From assembly GCF_039525805.1 (NCBI RefSeq), contig NZ_BAAAHZ010000006.1: a DNA stretch of 64,000 bases; one strand, 5' to 3'. The DNA is from Dietzia natronolimnaea (GTDB lineage: Bacteria > Actinomycetota > Actinomycetes > Mycobacteriales > Mycobacteriaceae). Below, in pieces: positions 17,953 to 27,293 of this stretch (within the stretch, counting starts at the first letter, position 1; the number at the start of each line of letters is the position of its first letter). The notes beneath the pieces were generated by a model. That model was given only the letters and a program-made list of their open reading frames with translations, was not told where the DNA came from and did not search any database. Position numbers and translations under genes: made by a program.

Positions 17953-19449
17953 TCACAGCTTTCCCTGCACGTTGGCCAGCATCCACTTGACCACCTTGAT
18001 GTCCCTCGGCTTGCGGGTCATGGTCATGAGGTTGAGCGGGGCGGCGAACTTCTGGGCCGTGATGGCCTTGGGCCGCGAGAACTCCCGGAGCCCGTCGGCG
18101 CCGTGGATGCGGCCGAAGCCCGAGTCGCCCGACCCACCGAACGGGAGCGAGGGGATCCCGGCGAAGGCCAGGAACGCGTTGACCGACACCATGCCCACGT
18201 CGAGCTTCTCCGCCAGCGCCAGTCCCCGCTTGCGGTTGCCGGTGAAGATCGCGCCGCCGAGGCCGTAGCTGCTGGCGTTGGCCTTCTCGACCGCCTCCTC
18301 GAGGTCCGCGACCGAGTTGATGACGACGGTCGGCCCGAACGTCTCCTCGGTGATCGCCGTGGAGTCCTCGGGCACGTCGACCAGCACGACCGGCTCGACG
18401 ACCCGCTCCCCCACCGACTCCTCGCCCCCGATGACGGCCGTGCCACCCCGGGCCAGCGCGTCCTTGACGTGTCGGCGGACGATGTCGATCTGGGACGGCA
18501 GCGTCATGGGGCCGTAGCTGGAGGTCACCGAGGTGCCGGGGGTCAGCGCCCGGACCTTCGCGGTGAACTTGTGGACGAAGGCGTCCCGGACGTCCCGGTG
18601 GACGTAGATCCGTTCGACGCCGGCGCACGTCTGCCCCGCGTTGCCCATGGCGCCGAAGACCGCCTGGTCGACGGCCGAGTCCAGGTCGGCGTCGGCGTCC
18701 ACCAGGAACGCGTCCTTGCCGCCGCCCTCGATGACGACGGGGGTGAGGGTCTCCGCGCACGCGGCCATGACCTTGCGGCCCGTCGCGGCCGACCCGGTGA
18801 ACGCCAGTTTGTCCACGCCCGCCCTGCACAGCGCGGCGCCGGTCGAGCCGTCACCCGTGACGGTCTGGAACAGCGGCTGGGAGGCGCCGAGCGAGTTCCA
18901 CACCTCGGCGAGCCAGACGCCCACTCCGGGCGTGAGTTCACTGGGCTTGAACACCACGGCGTTGCCGGCGGCCATGGCGTAGGAGAGGGTGCCCATCGGG
19001 GTGAACGCGGGATAGTTCCAGGGGCCGATCGCGCCGACGACGCCGTACGGCTGGTACTCGACGTAGGCCGCCTGGTTGCTCATGAGCAGTCCGGCGGACA
19101 CCGAGCGGCGGCGCAGCACCTTGTCGGCGTTCTTGGCCGCCCACTCCAGGTGGCTCACCGTGAGCATGACCTCGAGCGTCGCGTCCTCGTCCGGCTTGCC
19201 GGTCTCGGCGGAGATGAGCGAGGCCAACTCGTCGGAGCGGGAGGCGATCGCCCGCTTGTACTCGAGCAGCCACTCCCGACGACCGCGCGGACCCTGGGCG
19301 GCCCACCAGCGGGCGGCGGCGCGCGCACGCTCGACGGCGAGCGCCACCTCCTCGGGTCCGGCGATCGGGTACTCCGCCAGGACCGTGCCGTCGCGGGGAT
19401 CCAGGCTCGCGAGCGTGGGGCCGGTCTTGCTGGGTTCGGTGGTCGTCAT
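17953..19449 (-). CDS. NAD(P)-dependent aldehyde dehydrogenase
   Basis: A 498-aa aldehyde dehydrogenase. The catalytic cysteine is C275 (GNAGQTCAGVER), the general-base Glu is E241 (VVIEGGGKDAF), the cofactor-site segment is GPWNYPAFTP near 142-151 and FTGSAATGRKV near 218-227. ATG 19449 is preceded by a strong GGAGGG; an in-frame extension upstream is not needed. It is the first gene of an operon with two MpaB oxygenases, so the likely job is to oxidise the aldehyde produced by C=C cleavage to a carboxylic acid, which FadD and the beta-oxidation genes could then consume. That link is inference. Confidence 0.93.
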   Translation of the reverse strand: MTTTEPSKTGPTLASLDPRDGTVLAEYPIAGPEEVALAVERARAAARWWAAQGPRGRREWLLEYKRAIASRSDELASLISAETGKPDEDATLEVMLTVSHLEWAAKNADKVLRRRSVSAGLLMSNQAAYVEYQPYGVVGAIGPWNYPAFTPMGTLSYAMAAGNAVVFKPSELTPGVGVWLAEVWNSLGASQPLFQTVTGDGSTGAALCRAGVDKLAFTGSAATGRKVMAACAETLTPVVIEGGGKDAFLVDADADLDSAVDQAVFGAMGNAGQTCAGVERIYVHRDVRDAFVHKFTAKVRALTPGTSVTSSYGPMTLPSQIDIVRRHVKDALARGGTAVIGGEESVGERVVEPVVLVDVPEDSTAITEETFGPTVVINSVADLEEAVEKANASSYGLGGAIFTGNRKRGLALAEKLDVGMVSVNAFLAFAGIPSLPFGGSGDSGFGRIHGADGLREFSRPKAITAQKFAAPLNLMTMTRKPRDIKVVKWMLANVQGKL

Positions 19450-19469
19450 TCGGGTTCCCTCCAGTTTCC

Positions 19470-19481
19470 GATCACATATAT
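19470..19481. promoter_or_regulatory. GATCACATATAT motif shared with the fadA operator
   Basis: The sequence GATCACATATAT lies 21 bp upstream of the aldehyde dehydrogenase ATG and 83 bp upstream of the divergent acyl-CoA dehydrogenase start. It is identical to 14277-14288 in the fadA control region, but here the right half site is degenerate (TGATG instead of TGTGA). TATATT at 19477-19482 could also be the -10 of the acyl-CoA dehydrogenase promoter. Confidence 0.5.
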
Positions 19482-19506
19482 TTGATGTACCGTCCGTGAT
19501 ACGGGC

Positions 19507-19523
19507 CACAGTAGTCGACTGTG
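19507..19523. promoter_or_regulatory. Inverted repeat CACAGT-N5-ACTGTG
   Basis: A perfect palindrome with 6-bp arms lies in the middle of the divergent aldehyde dehydrogenase / acyl-CoA dehydrogenase control region. Its size and symmetry fit a dimeric repressor site. The protein that binds it is not known. Confidence 0.45.
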
Positions 19524-19563
19524 CCCGCCACCGTCACCCCCTGACAGAAAACCGAGGCCAGAC

Positions 19564-20706
19564 GTGTTCGACATCCTCACCGAAGAACAGCGGGACTTCG
19601 CCAGGTCCATCGACGACTTCTGCGCGCGCGAGGTCGGAAGCGCCGAGAAGCGGCGGGAGCTCACCACCGAGGGCGGCACCCACTCGCCCGAGATCTACGC
19701 CAAGATGGCCGAGCTCGGCTGGCTGGGGCTGACCGTCCCGGAGGAGTACGGCGGCGCCGACGCCGGAGCCGTGGAACTGTGCCTGCTGCTCGAGCACTCG
19801 CTGCGCGGCCTCGCCCCCATCGGTGGCATCGGCCCGACCCTCATCACCGGTGCCGCCTACCAGAAGTTCGGCTCCGAGGAGCAGCGCAGACGCGCGCTCG
19901 ACCTGGTCGTCAAGGGCGGGACCCTGTCCATCTCGATGTCCGAACCCGGCGCCGGGTCGGACGTCGCGGCGCTGCGCTGCAAGGCCGTCCGCGACGGCGA
20001 CGACTGGGTGATCACCGGCCAGAAGACCTGGTGCTCCAACGCCCACTTCGCCGACCGGATCCTCCTTGTCGCGCGGACCGACTCGTCCGGCGCCAAGCAC
20101 GAGGGCATCACCATGTTCGATGTGCCGGCCGACATCGAGGGCCTGCAGATCACCGGCATCGAGACCATGGGCGGCAAGGAGGTCAACAACCTGTACTTCA
20201 CGGACGTCCGCCTGCCCGCCGACTCGGTGATCGGCGAGGTCGGCGGCGGCTGGAAGCAGCTCATGACCGGCCTGAACACCGAGCGGCTCATCCTGGCCGC
20301 CATGCAGCTCGGCGTGGCCCAGCGCGCCTTCGACGACTGCCTGACGTTCATCCGCGAGCGGGAGCAGTTCGGCCGCCCCGTCGGCACGTTCCAGGTCATC
20401 CGGCACCGGATGGCGGACCTGGCGACCGAGATCGAGGCCACCCGCCTGCTGGTCTACGCCGTGGCCAGGAAGATCGACGAGTCCGACCCCCAGGCACTCT
20501 TCCCGCGCGAGGCCTCCATGGCCAAGCTCAAGGCCTCCGAGCTGAGCAAGCGGGTCACCCTCGAGTGCATGCAGTCCATGGGCGGTTACGGCTACGCCAC
20601 CGAGTACGGCATGGAGCGCCTCGTCCGCCAGGCCGTGGTGTCCACCATCTACGGCGGCACCAACGAGGTCCAGCGCGACATCATCGGGAAGACGTACGGG
20701 CTGTGA
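19564..20706 (+). CDS. Acyl-CoA dehydrogenase
   Basis: A 380-aa FAD-dependent acyl-CoA dehydrogenase. The FAD/substrate segment SISMSEPGAGSDVAALRCKA lies near residues 121-140, KTWCSNAHFAD near 155, and the C-terminal signature is IYGGTNEVQRDIIGK with YGGTNE at 363-368. Medium-chain type enzymes have Glu (YEG) where this protein has Gly, so the catalytic base must sit elsewhere, as in isovaleryl or long-chain types. The start is GTG 19564 with GAGG nearby. It is divergent from the aldehyde dehydrogenase operon and overlaps the next gene (GTGA). It introduces the alpha,beta double bond in acyl-CoA degradation. Confidence 0.93.
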   Translation: MFDILTEEQRDFARSIDDFCAREVGSAEKRRELTTEGGTHSPEIYAKMAELGWLGLTVPEEYGGADAGAVELCLLLEHSLRGLAPIGGIGPTLITGAAYQKFGSEEQRRRALDLVVKGGTLSISMSEPGAGSDVAALRCKAVRDGDDWVITGQKTWCSNAHFADRILLVARTDSSGAKHEGITMFDVPADIEGLQITGIETMGGKEVNNLYFTDVRLPADSVIGEVGGGWKQLMTGLNTERLILAAMQLGVAQRAFDDCLTFIREREQFGRPVGTFQVIRHRMADLATEIEATRLLVYAVARKIDESDPQALFPREASMAKLKASELSKRVTLECMQSMGGYGYATEYGMERLVRQAVVSTIYGGTNEVQRDIIGKTYGL

Positions 20707-21173
20707 GCGCGCCGCACACCGACGAGCTGGCCGCGATCCGGGCCCTGGAGACCGTCCCCACCGACAGGGTGACGGCACTGTGGGACTCACTGGAGCCCGC
20801 CGGGATCGACGAGATCGCCGGGACCCGGTGGAAGGGCACCGGCCTCGACACCGGGCACCCGATGTTCGCGATGCTCGGGCAGATGCGCTGGTGGGGCAAG
20901 GACTTCACCGACCCGCGGAAGGTGGACCCGATCCTGGTCACCGACGAGTCCGGGGCGGTCGTCCCGGACACCTCCGCGACCGGCGGGGGCGGCGCCTCGC
21001 TCTGGGAGGTCTCGTTCCGCGGCCGCCCGTGCGCCTCCATGGTGTACGACCGGCTGCCGGTGATCGACCACTTCGCCGTCGTCGACCCCGACACCCTCCT
21101 GGCCGTGATGAACGGCCGGGGGACCCTCCACGAGGGCGAGCACTTCTGGTTCCTCCTCCAACGCGAGCGGTAG
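20703..21173 (+). CDS. DUF4334 / GXWXG-domain protein
   Basis: A 156-aa protein with an N-terminal W-x-G segment (GTRWKGTGLDTGHPMF, about residues 40-55) typical of the GXWXG domain and a C-terminal DUF4334-like part (MVYDRLPVIDHFAVVDPDTLLAVMNGRG). Such proteins are small beta-rich, lipocalin-like proteins of unknown role. The GTG 20703 overlaps the acyl-CoA dehydrogenase stop (GTGA), so it is coupled to that gene and may bind the same acyl substrate. Function not established. Confidence 0.7.
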   Translation: MSAPHTDELAAIRALETVPTDRVTALWDSLEPAGIDEIAGTRWKGTGLDTGHPMFAMLGQMRWWGKDFTDPRKVDPILVTDESGAVVPDTSATGGGGASLWEVSFRGRPCASMVYDRLPVIDHFAVVDPDTLLAVMNGRGTLHEGEHFWFLLQRER

Positions 21174-21195
21174 CGAGGGCTGGGGTGCACCCGAC

Positions 21196-21278
21196 GGCAT
21201 CGCGGGTCGGGTGCGTCGGTCGGGTGGACCGGCAGCATCGCGGGGCGGGTGCACCCGGCGGCATCGCGGGGCGGGTGC
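21196..21278 (+). repeat. Imperfect short direct repeats in an intergenic region
   Basis: Three copies of GCATCGCGGG(G/T)CGGGTGC start at 21197, 21235 and 21261; the last two are identical over 18 bp. They fill most of the 136-bp gap between the DUF4334 gene and the LLM-class oxidoreductase. Spacing is irregular (38 then 26 bp), so this is not a CRISPR. Function unknown. Confidence 0.6.
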
Positions 21279-21309
21279 GCCGGGCGGCGATACGGACCAG
21301 ACTGGACGC

Positions 21310-22110
21310 ATGACCCCGAACACCGACCGCCCGGTCCGCATCGCCGTCCAACTCCAACCGCAGCACGCGCCCGACTACGGTCTCCTGCGCGATGCCGTCC
21401 GCCGGTCCGAGGACGCGGGCGTCGACGTGGTGTTCAACTGGGACCACTTCTTTCCGCTCTACGGCGACCCCGACGGCGCGCACTTCGAGTGCTGGACCAT
21501 GCTCGCCGCCTGGGCCGAGCAGACCGAGCGGGTCGAGATCGGCGCGCTGGTCACCTGCAACAGCTACCGGAACCCGGACCTGTTGGCGGACATGGCCCGC
21601 ACCGTCGACCACATCTCGGGCGGCCGCCTGATCCTGGGCCTGGGCAGCGGGTGGTTCGAGCGGGACTACGCCGAGTACGGGTACGACTTCGGGACCAAGG
21701 GGTCGCGCCTCGACGACCTCGGCGACTCGCTCGAGCGGATCGACCGTCGCTTCGCCACGCTCACCCCTCCCCCGACCCGGCACATCCCGGTGCTCCTCGG
21801 CGGCGGGGGCGAGCGCAAGACCCTGAAGCACGTGGCCCGTCACGCCGACATCTGGCACTCGTTCGTGGACGTGGAGACCTACCGCCACAAGTCCGGGGTG
21901 CTGGCCGGGCACTGCGCCGACGTCGGTCGGGACCCGGCTGAGATCGAGCGCTCCACCGAGATCGGCGGCGCCGCCTCCGCCGACGACGCGCGGCGCTCGG
22001 CGGACGCCCTGCTGGCCGAGGGCGTCACGCTGTTCACCGTGGGCCTGAACGGGCCCGACTACCCCTTGGATCTGGTGGAGTCGCTGGTGGCCTGGCGCGA
22101 CGGCCGCTGA
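21310..22110 (+). CDS. LLM-class F420-dependent oxidoreductase
   Basis: A 266-aa protein of the luciferase-like (bacterial luciferase / F420-dependent) superfamily. It shows RIAVQLQPQHAPDYGLLRDAVRRSEDAGVDVVFNWDHFFPLYG split over the N-terminal barrel strands, LVTCNSYRNPDLLADMARTVDHISGGRLILGLGSGWFERDYAEYG, and PVLLGGGGERKTLKHVARHADIWH (given here in parts; key residues D60-type barrel strands and the GGxGxR loop). ATG 21310 is the only sensible start. It is monocistronic after the repeat-rich gap. Substrate unknown; F420 use is assumed from close subfamily features such as the GLGSGWFERDY segment. Confidence 0.82.
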   Translation: MTPNTDRPVRIAVQLQPQHAPDYGLLRDAVRRSEDAGVDVVFNWDHFFPLYGDPDGAHFECWTMLAAWAEQTERVEIGALVTCNSYRNPDLLADMARTVDHISGGRLILGLGSGWFERDYAEYGYDFGTKGSRLDDLGDSLERIDRRFATLTPPPTRHIPVLLGGGGERKTLKHVARHADIWHSFVDVETYRHKSGVLAGHCADVGRDPAEIERSTEIGGAASADDARRSADALLAEGVTLFTVGLNGPDYPLDLVESLVAWRDGR

Positions 22111-22139
22111 CGGCCCGGCTCCGTCGCTGAGGGGCGGAC

Positions 22140-22364
22140 TCAGCCGCGGTTGACGGCGCGGTCGGCCCGGCGCCACACGCGGAAGGTGTAACCGGACGCC
22201 GCGAGCATGAGCACCAGCACGAACGAGGCGAGGATCGACGGGCGCCCGACCACGATCAGGCCGACCGCGTTGACCAGCGCGAGCACGGTGAAGAACCCGA
22301 CGAACCCGCCCAGGACCTCCAGCCGCTGCCGGGTCCCGAGCGCGTCCCCGCCGCTCCGAGCCAC
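22140..22364 (-). CDS. Small two-helix membrane protein at the end of the ABC transporter operon
   Basis: A 74-aa protein with two hydrophobic segments (about residues 18-40 and 43-60) and a basic C-terminus (RVWRRADRAVNRG). The GTG start at 22364 is 6 bp after the stop of the MalG-like permease, so it is likely cotranscribed. I recognise no domain. It may be a small accessory or stability factor for the transporter; no function is supported. Confidence 0.6.
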   Translation of the reverse strand: MARSGGDALGTRQRLEVLGGFVGFFTVLALVNAVGLIVVGRPSILASFVLVLMLAASGYTFRVWRRADRAVNRG

Positions 22365-22370
22365 GACCGG

Positions 22371-23318
22371 TCAGCTCTTCAGACCGCCGGCGGTGAGGCC
22401 GGAGATGATCCGTCGCTGGAAGATCAGCACCATGATCACCAGCGGGACGGTGACGAGCGCACCCGCCGCCATGATCGCCGCGTGCGGCGGGATGTAGGGG
22501 TTGACCCCGGAGAACCGGGCGATCGCCACGGTCACCGGCTCGGTCGAGGAGTTGGACAGCTGCTGCGACAGCAGGAACTCGTTCCACGTGATGATGAACG
22601 CCAGGATCGCGGTGGTGAACAACGCCGGCGCGGCGAGCGGCAGGATGATCTTGATGAACGCCTGGCCGCGGGTGGCGCCGTCGACGCGCGCCGCCTCCTC
22701 CAGCTCCCAGGGCAGGTCGTTGAAGAACGAGGTCAGGGTGTAGATGGTTAGGGGCAGCGCGAACGAGATGTTGGGGATGATGAGCGCCTGGTAGGTGCCG
22801 ATCCAGCCGATGTCGGTGAACAGCTGGAACAGCGGCGTGACCAGCGCGACGCCGGGGAACATCGACGCGGCCAGGATGACGCCGGTGACGAGGAACTTCC
22901 CGCGGAAGTCCACCCGCGCGAGCGCATAGGCGGTGAAGACGCCGAAGAGCAGCGCCAGCGCGGTGGTGATGGAGCTGATGATCACCGAGTTGATGATCGC
23001 ACCGAAGAAGTTGTTGCCCGCGTCCGTCGCCAGCGCCTCACGGAAGTTGTCCAGGGTGAGGTGCGAGGGCACGGGGCTGGCGGAGAACACGAACCGGTTG
23101 TCGCGGAACGCCGTGACGAGCATCCAGTAGAACGGCGCGAGCCCCCAGATCAGGATGAGCAGGGCCCCGATGTAGGTGCCGATCCTCGGGCCGAGTGGCT
23201 TGCGGGGCGCCCGGAGGTCGTCGTTGTTGTCCCGATCGTGGAGACCGGGGTGTGACGACGACGAGGTGGGCGGCCGCGTGGTGGACGACGTGGACGGTTC
23301 AGGCGCTCGGTGACTCAC
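22371..23318 (-). CDS. Carbohydrate ABC transporter permease, MalG/SugB type
   Basis: A 315-aa inner-membrane permease of the CUT1 family with six predicted helices and the ATPase-coupling EAA loop ELEEAARVDGATRGQAFIKI near residues 210-230. The first 45 residues are a Ser/Thr/Pro-rich cytoplasmic tail, longer than usual. The GTG start overlaps the stop of the partner permease (GTGA). With the MalF-like permease, the lipoprotein and the ATPase encoded upstream it forms a sugar importer; trehalose or a maltose-type oligosaccharide is plausible but not provable here. Confidence 0.9.
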   Translation of the reverse strand: MSHRAPEPSTSSTTRPPTSSSSHPGLHDRDNNDDLRAPRKPLGPRIGTYIGALLILIWGLAPFYWMLVTAFRDNRFVFSASPVPSHLTLDNFREALATDAGNNFFGAIINSVIISSITTALALLFGVFTAYALARVDFRGKFLVTGVILAASMFPGVALVTPLFQLFTDIGWIGTYQALIIPNISFALPLTIYTLTSFFNDLPWELEEAARVDGATRGQAFIKIILPLAAPALFTTAILAFIITWNEFLLSQQLSNSSTEPVTVAIARFSGVNPYIPPHAAIMAAGALVTVPLVIMVLIFQRRIISGLTAGGLKS

Positions 23319-24304
23319 CGGATCTCCTCCTTCTTGCCGGTGCGGTCATCGACGACATTCGCGCCGAGGAACTTCACCATGACGAACGCCACGGCGAAGA
23401 TCAGCAGGAACACCAGTGTCGATATGGCGGACGCGCTGTTGAAGTTGCCCATCCGCATCTCGTTGACCACCAGCATGGACACCGTCGCGGTGGGCGAGCC
23501 GGAGTTGGCCGACACGAGGATCACGGGCAGGTCGTACATGCGCAGCGCGTCGAGGGTGCGGAAGAGGATCGCCACCATCAGGGCCGGCCGGACCAGCGGC
23601 AACGTGATCCTGGTGAACTGCTGCCACCGTGAGGCGCCGTCCACTCGGGCCGCCTCGTAGACGTCCCCGGGGATCATCTGCAACCCGGCGAGGATCAGCA
23701 GCGCCATGAAGGGCGCGGTCTTCCACACGTCCGCGATGATGATGGCCATACGGGCGTAGAACGGGTCGGTGGTCCAGGCGATGTTGGTGCCCAGCATCGT
23801 GTTGGCGATCCCGTTGGGGGCGAAGATGAACGCCCAGAGCTTGGCGGTGACGGCGGTGGGGATCGCCCACGGCACGAGGACCGCCGCGCGCAGGAGCGAG
23901 CCTCCCCAGATGCTCTTGCCCATCACCACCGCCATGGCGAAGCCGAGCACGGTCTCGAGCGAGACGGTGGTGACGGTGAAGAACAGGGTGTTGCCCATGG
24001 CGGGCCAGAAGTCGACGGCCGAGACACCGGGCGGGCAGGGGATGGTGCCGTCGCCGCCCCGGGCCGGGCACGCCTGGGTGAGCCAGTAGAGATAGTGCTG
24101 GAACCCGGCGAACCCACCGTCCGAGAACATCCCCGTGGCGGGATCGAGGCCGCGGTCGGCCTGGAAGGACAGGTACACCGCACGGACGACCGGGTAACCG
24201 ATCACCACCGCGAGGATCGCGAGCGCGGGGCCCACCATCCACACCGGACGCCAGTCGAATCTCTTCTCGACCAGTGGCGCCGGGGACTTCTCACTCGTCG
24301 TCAT
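23315..24304 (-). CDS. Carbohydrate ABC transporter permease, MalF/SugA type
   Basis: A 329-aa permease with six predicted membrane helices and the EAA loop DVYEAARVDGASRWQQFTRI near residues 220-240. A long extracytoplasmic loop after the first helix contains two cysteines (QACPARGGDGTIPCPPG), possibly disulfide bonded. It is the second gene after the lipoprotein, separated from it by 117 bp carrying a strong hairpin, and overlaps the MalG-like gene. Transports sugar through the membrane together with that partner. Confidence 0.9.
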   Translation of the reverse strand: MTTSEKSPAPLVEKRFDWRPVWMVGPALAILAVVIGYPVVRAVYLSFQADRGLDPATGMFSDGGFAGFQHYLYWLTQACPARGGDGTIPCPPGVSAVDFWPAMGNTLFFTVTTVSLETVLGFAMAVVMGKSIWGGSLLRAAVLVPWAIPTAVTAKLWAFIFAPNGIANTMLGTNIAWTTDPFYARMAIIIADVWKTAPFMALLILAGLQMIPGDVYEAARVDGASRWQQFTRITLPLVRPALMVAILFRTLDALRMYDLPVILVSANSGSPTATVSMLVVNEMRMGNFNSASAISTLVFLLIFAVAFVMVKFLGANVVDDRTGKKEEIR

Positions 24305-24350
24305 CGCTGCAGCTCCTCATCGGATCGCACCCGCCCTCACCACGACGGCC

Positions 24351-24383
24351 GATGGGCCCCGGGAATGCTACCCGGGGCCCATC
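24351..24383 (-). terminator. Intra-operon hairpin between binding-protein and permease genes
   Basis: A perfect inverted repeat with 13-bp arms (GATGGGCCCCGGG and its complement) and a 7-nt loop lies between the lipoprotein gene and the first permease gene. There is no T tract. Such structures in sugar ABC operons commonly stabilise or partly terminate the message so that the binding protein is made in excess over the permeases. That role here is inference. Confidence 0.65.
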
Positions 24384-24421
24384 AGCGCGGTGATGTCATA
24401 CCTGCTGTTCGGACTCTGGTG

Positions 24422-25696
24422 TCACTGAGCCGCTTGGTCGATCGCGGCGCTCATGTCGGTGAGCGCCTGCTCGACGTTCTTCTCGCCACGCAGCGCGGCG
24501 AACGTGTTGTCCTGGATCGCCTTGGACACCGCCGGGTAGTACGGCGTGACCGGGCGCGGCTCGGCGTTCTCGAGAGCCGCCTTGAGGGCCGGCATGTACG
24601 GGAACTCCTGCTGCAGCGCCTCGTCGTCGTAGATCGAGGACAGGACCGGCGGGAACGACTGCTCGGCGAAGCCCATCTGGACGTCCTCGGAGATGATGAA
24701 CTCGAGGAACGCCTGCGCCGTGGCCTTGTTCTCGGAGAACACGTTGATGGCGTTGTTGTAGCCGCCGAGGGTGGACCGGCCTGCGCCGTCCTGGCCGACG
24801 ATGGGTGCGACCTCGAACCGGCCCTGGACCTGGGACGTGGGATCGGACTGGCCCGACTCGTACATGTACGGCCAGTTGTAGGAGTACATGGTCTCGCCGG
24901 CGAGGAAGGCCTGCGCGGTCTCCTCCTCCGTGAAGGCGTCGGTCTGCGGGGGGATCACGCCGTTCTGGTAGGCGTCGACCAGGGCGGTGAGGCCGGCGCG
25001 TGCCTGATCGGTGTCGAGCTCCGGGGTCTGCCCGTCGTCACCCACGACCTGACCGCCCCAGCTGTGGATGAACTGGGTGGCGGCGACGGTGAGGCCCTCG
25101 TAGAGGCTGAGCTGCGTCTGCAGGCAGTCGACGTCGGCGCCTTCGGCGGCCTCGCAGGACGCGACCAGTGCGTCCCAGTTGGCGGGCGCCTCCGGCTGGA
25201 GGTCCGTGCGGTAGTACAGCAGCTGGGCGTTGGTGTTCTGCGGGATGCCGTAGAGCGTGCCGTTGTAGGTCGCGGAGTCCACGGCGGCCTCGATCAGGCC
25301 GGACGTGTCGACCTCGGTGTCGCCCTCGATCGGCTGCAGCCACCCGTTGGCCGCGAAGTACGCGGTGTCCGTGACGTCGAGAGCGAACACGTCGTACTCG
25401 CCGCTCTCGGTCTGGAGGGACTGCGTGAGGGTGTCCCGCTGACCGTCCTGCTCGGCGGGGAGCTCACGGAGGGTGACCTCCTGGTCGGGGTTCTCCGCGT
25501 TCCACTGCTCGATGACGGGACGGAGCTTGTCCGTGTCGTTGCTGCCCATCGCGAAGGTGATCGGGCCGACGCCCGAGGTGCCGGCCTCCGCCTGCTCGTC
25601 GGATTCGTCACCACCACCGTTGCCACAGGCCGCGGTGAGCACCGCGACCATGGATGCGGCCGCCGCCGCCTTGAGGAACCTGCCGTGAACGGCCAT
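24422..25696 (-). CDS. Carbohydrate-binding lipoprotein of an ABC transporter
   Basis: A 424-aa extracellular solute-binding protein (family 1). A signal peptide ends in the lipobox LTAAC with the lipidated cysteine at C24, followed by a Gly/Glu/Asp-rich linker. Binding-protein features include a type I hinge, GEYDVFALDVTDTAYFAANGWLQPI split over two strands, NGTLYGIPQNTNAQLLYYR, and a C-terminal helical region. AGGAGAG lies six bases before ATG 25696. It delivers a sugar to the two permeases encoded downstream. The order and family recall the trehalose importer LpqY-SugABC, but the ligand is not proven. Confidence 0.9.
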   Translation of the reverse strand: MAVHGRFLKAAAAASMVAVLTAACGNGGGDESDEQAEAGTSGVGPITFAMGSNDTDKLRPVIEQWNAENPDQEVTLRELPAEQDGQRDTLTQSLQTESGEYDVFALDVTDTAYFAANGWLQPIEGDTEVDTSGLIEAAVDSATYNGTLYGIPQNTNAQLLYYRTDLQPEAPANWDALVASCEAAEGADVDCLQTQLSLYEGLTVAATQFIHSWGGQVVGDDGQTPELDTDQARAGLTALVDAYQNGVIPPQTDAFTEEETAQAFLAGETMYSYNWPYMYESGQSDPTSQVQGRFEVAPIVGQDGAGRSTLGGYNNAINVFSENKATAQAFLEFIISEDVQMGFAEQSFPPVLSSIYDDEALQQEFPYMPALKAALENAEPRPVTPYYPAVSKAIQDNTFAALRGEKNVEQALTDMSAAIDQAAQ

Positions 25697-26020
25697 GCGC
25701 TCTCTCCTACTGTCGTGTCTCGCCTACCGCCGACGTGTGCCGGCGGTCGGGTGATCCCGGGTTCACTGTGACGCGGGTCTCTCTGAGGTCCCGCTGAGCG
25801 TAACCCACACGGGGCCTGTGGCGTCGGACCATGGACGGTCCCATCGCCGACTCCCCGCCGTACCGCCGCCCGTGGGCCGCGAGACTCAGATCACACGCGA
25901 CACTCTAGCAACAACAGATGTTGCAGTCCGCCCCTACCGCCCTCATCGGGCCGGTAGCCCGCCTCGTCGAGCCCTGTGGTCCGCCTCGTCGAGCCCTGTG
26001 GCGCACCTCGGCGCACCCGG
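25697..26020. other. Intergenic region with tandem repeat and inverted repeat
   Basis: This 324-bp gap separates the ATPase gene from the lipoprotein gene. It holds an inverted repeat GCAACA-N5-TGTTGC at 25908-25924, a possible operator or promoter element, and two exact 21-bp direct copies beginning CCGCCTCGTCGAG at 25959-25979 and 25981-26001, adjoining the end of the ATPase gene. No coding potential on either strand is convincing. Confidence 0.55.
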
Positions 26021-27076
<1,056 letters not shown>

Positions 27077-27293
27077 GGAGAGATCCTTCCCTTCACCGGC
27101 AGGAACGTGCCGGACGATCCGAGATTGAGGGTTGTCACGACGACTGTAGCGTCACGGGACCGGTGTTCACCGGCACTGCGCCCACAGTTCATCCGCACGT
27201 GTCCTCAGCACGCCCGCGCCGTCGCCCGCGCTCCCTAGGGTCACAGCGTCCTCGTGCGCCCGTGTGGGGCGCACACGTCCTCAGGGAGAACCG

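Noticed and set aside
21196..21278. CRISPR-like array
   Set aside because: Only three short GC-rich repeats with irregular spacing and no cas genes anywhere in the window.
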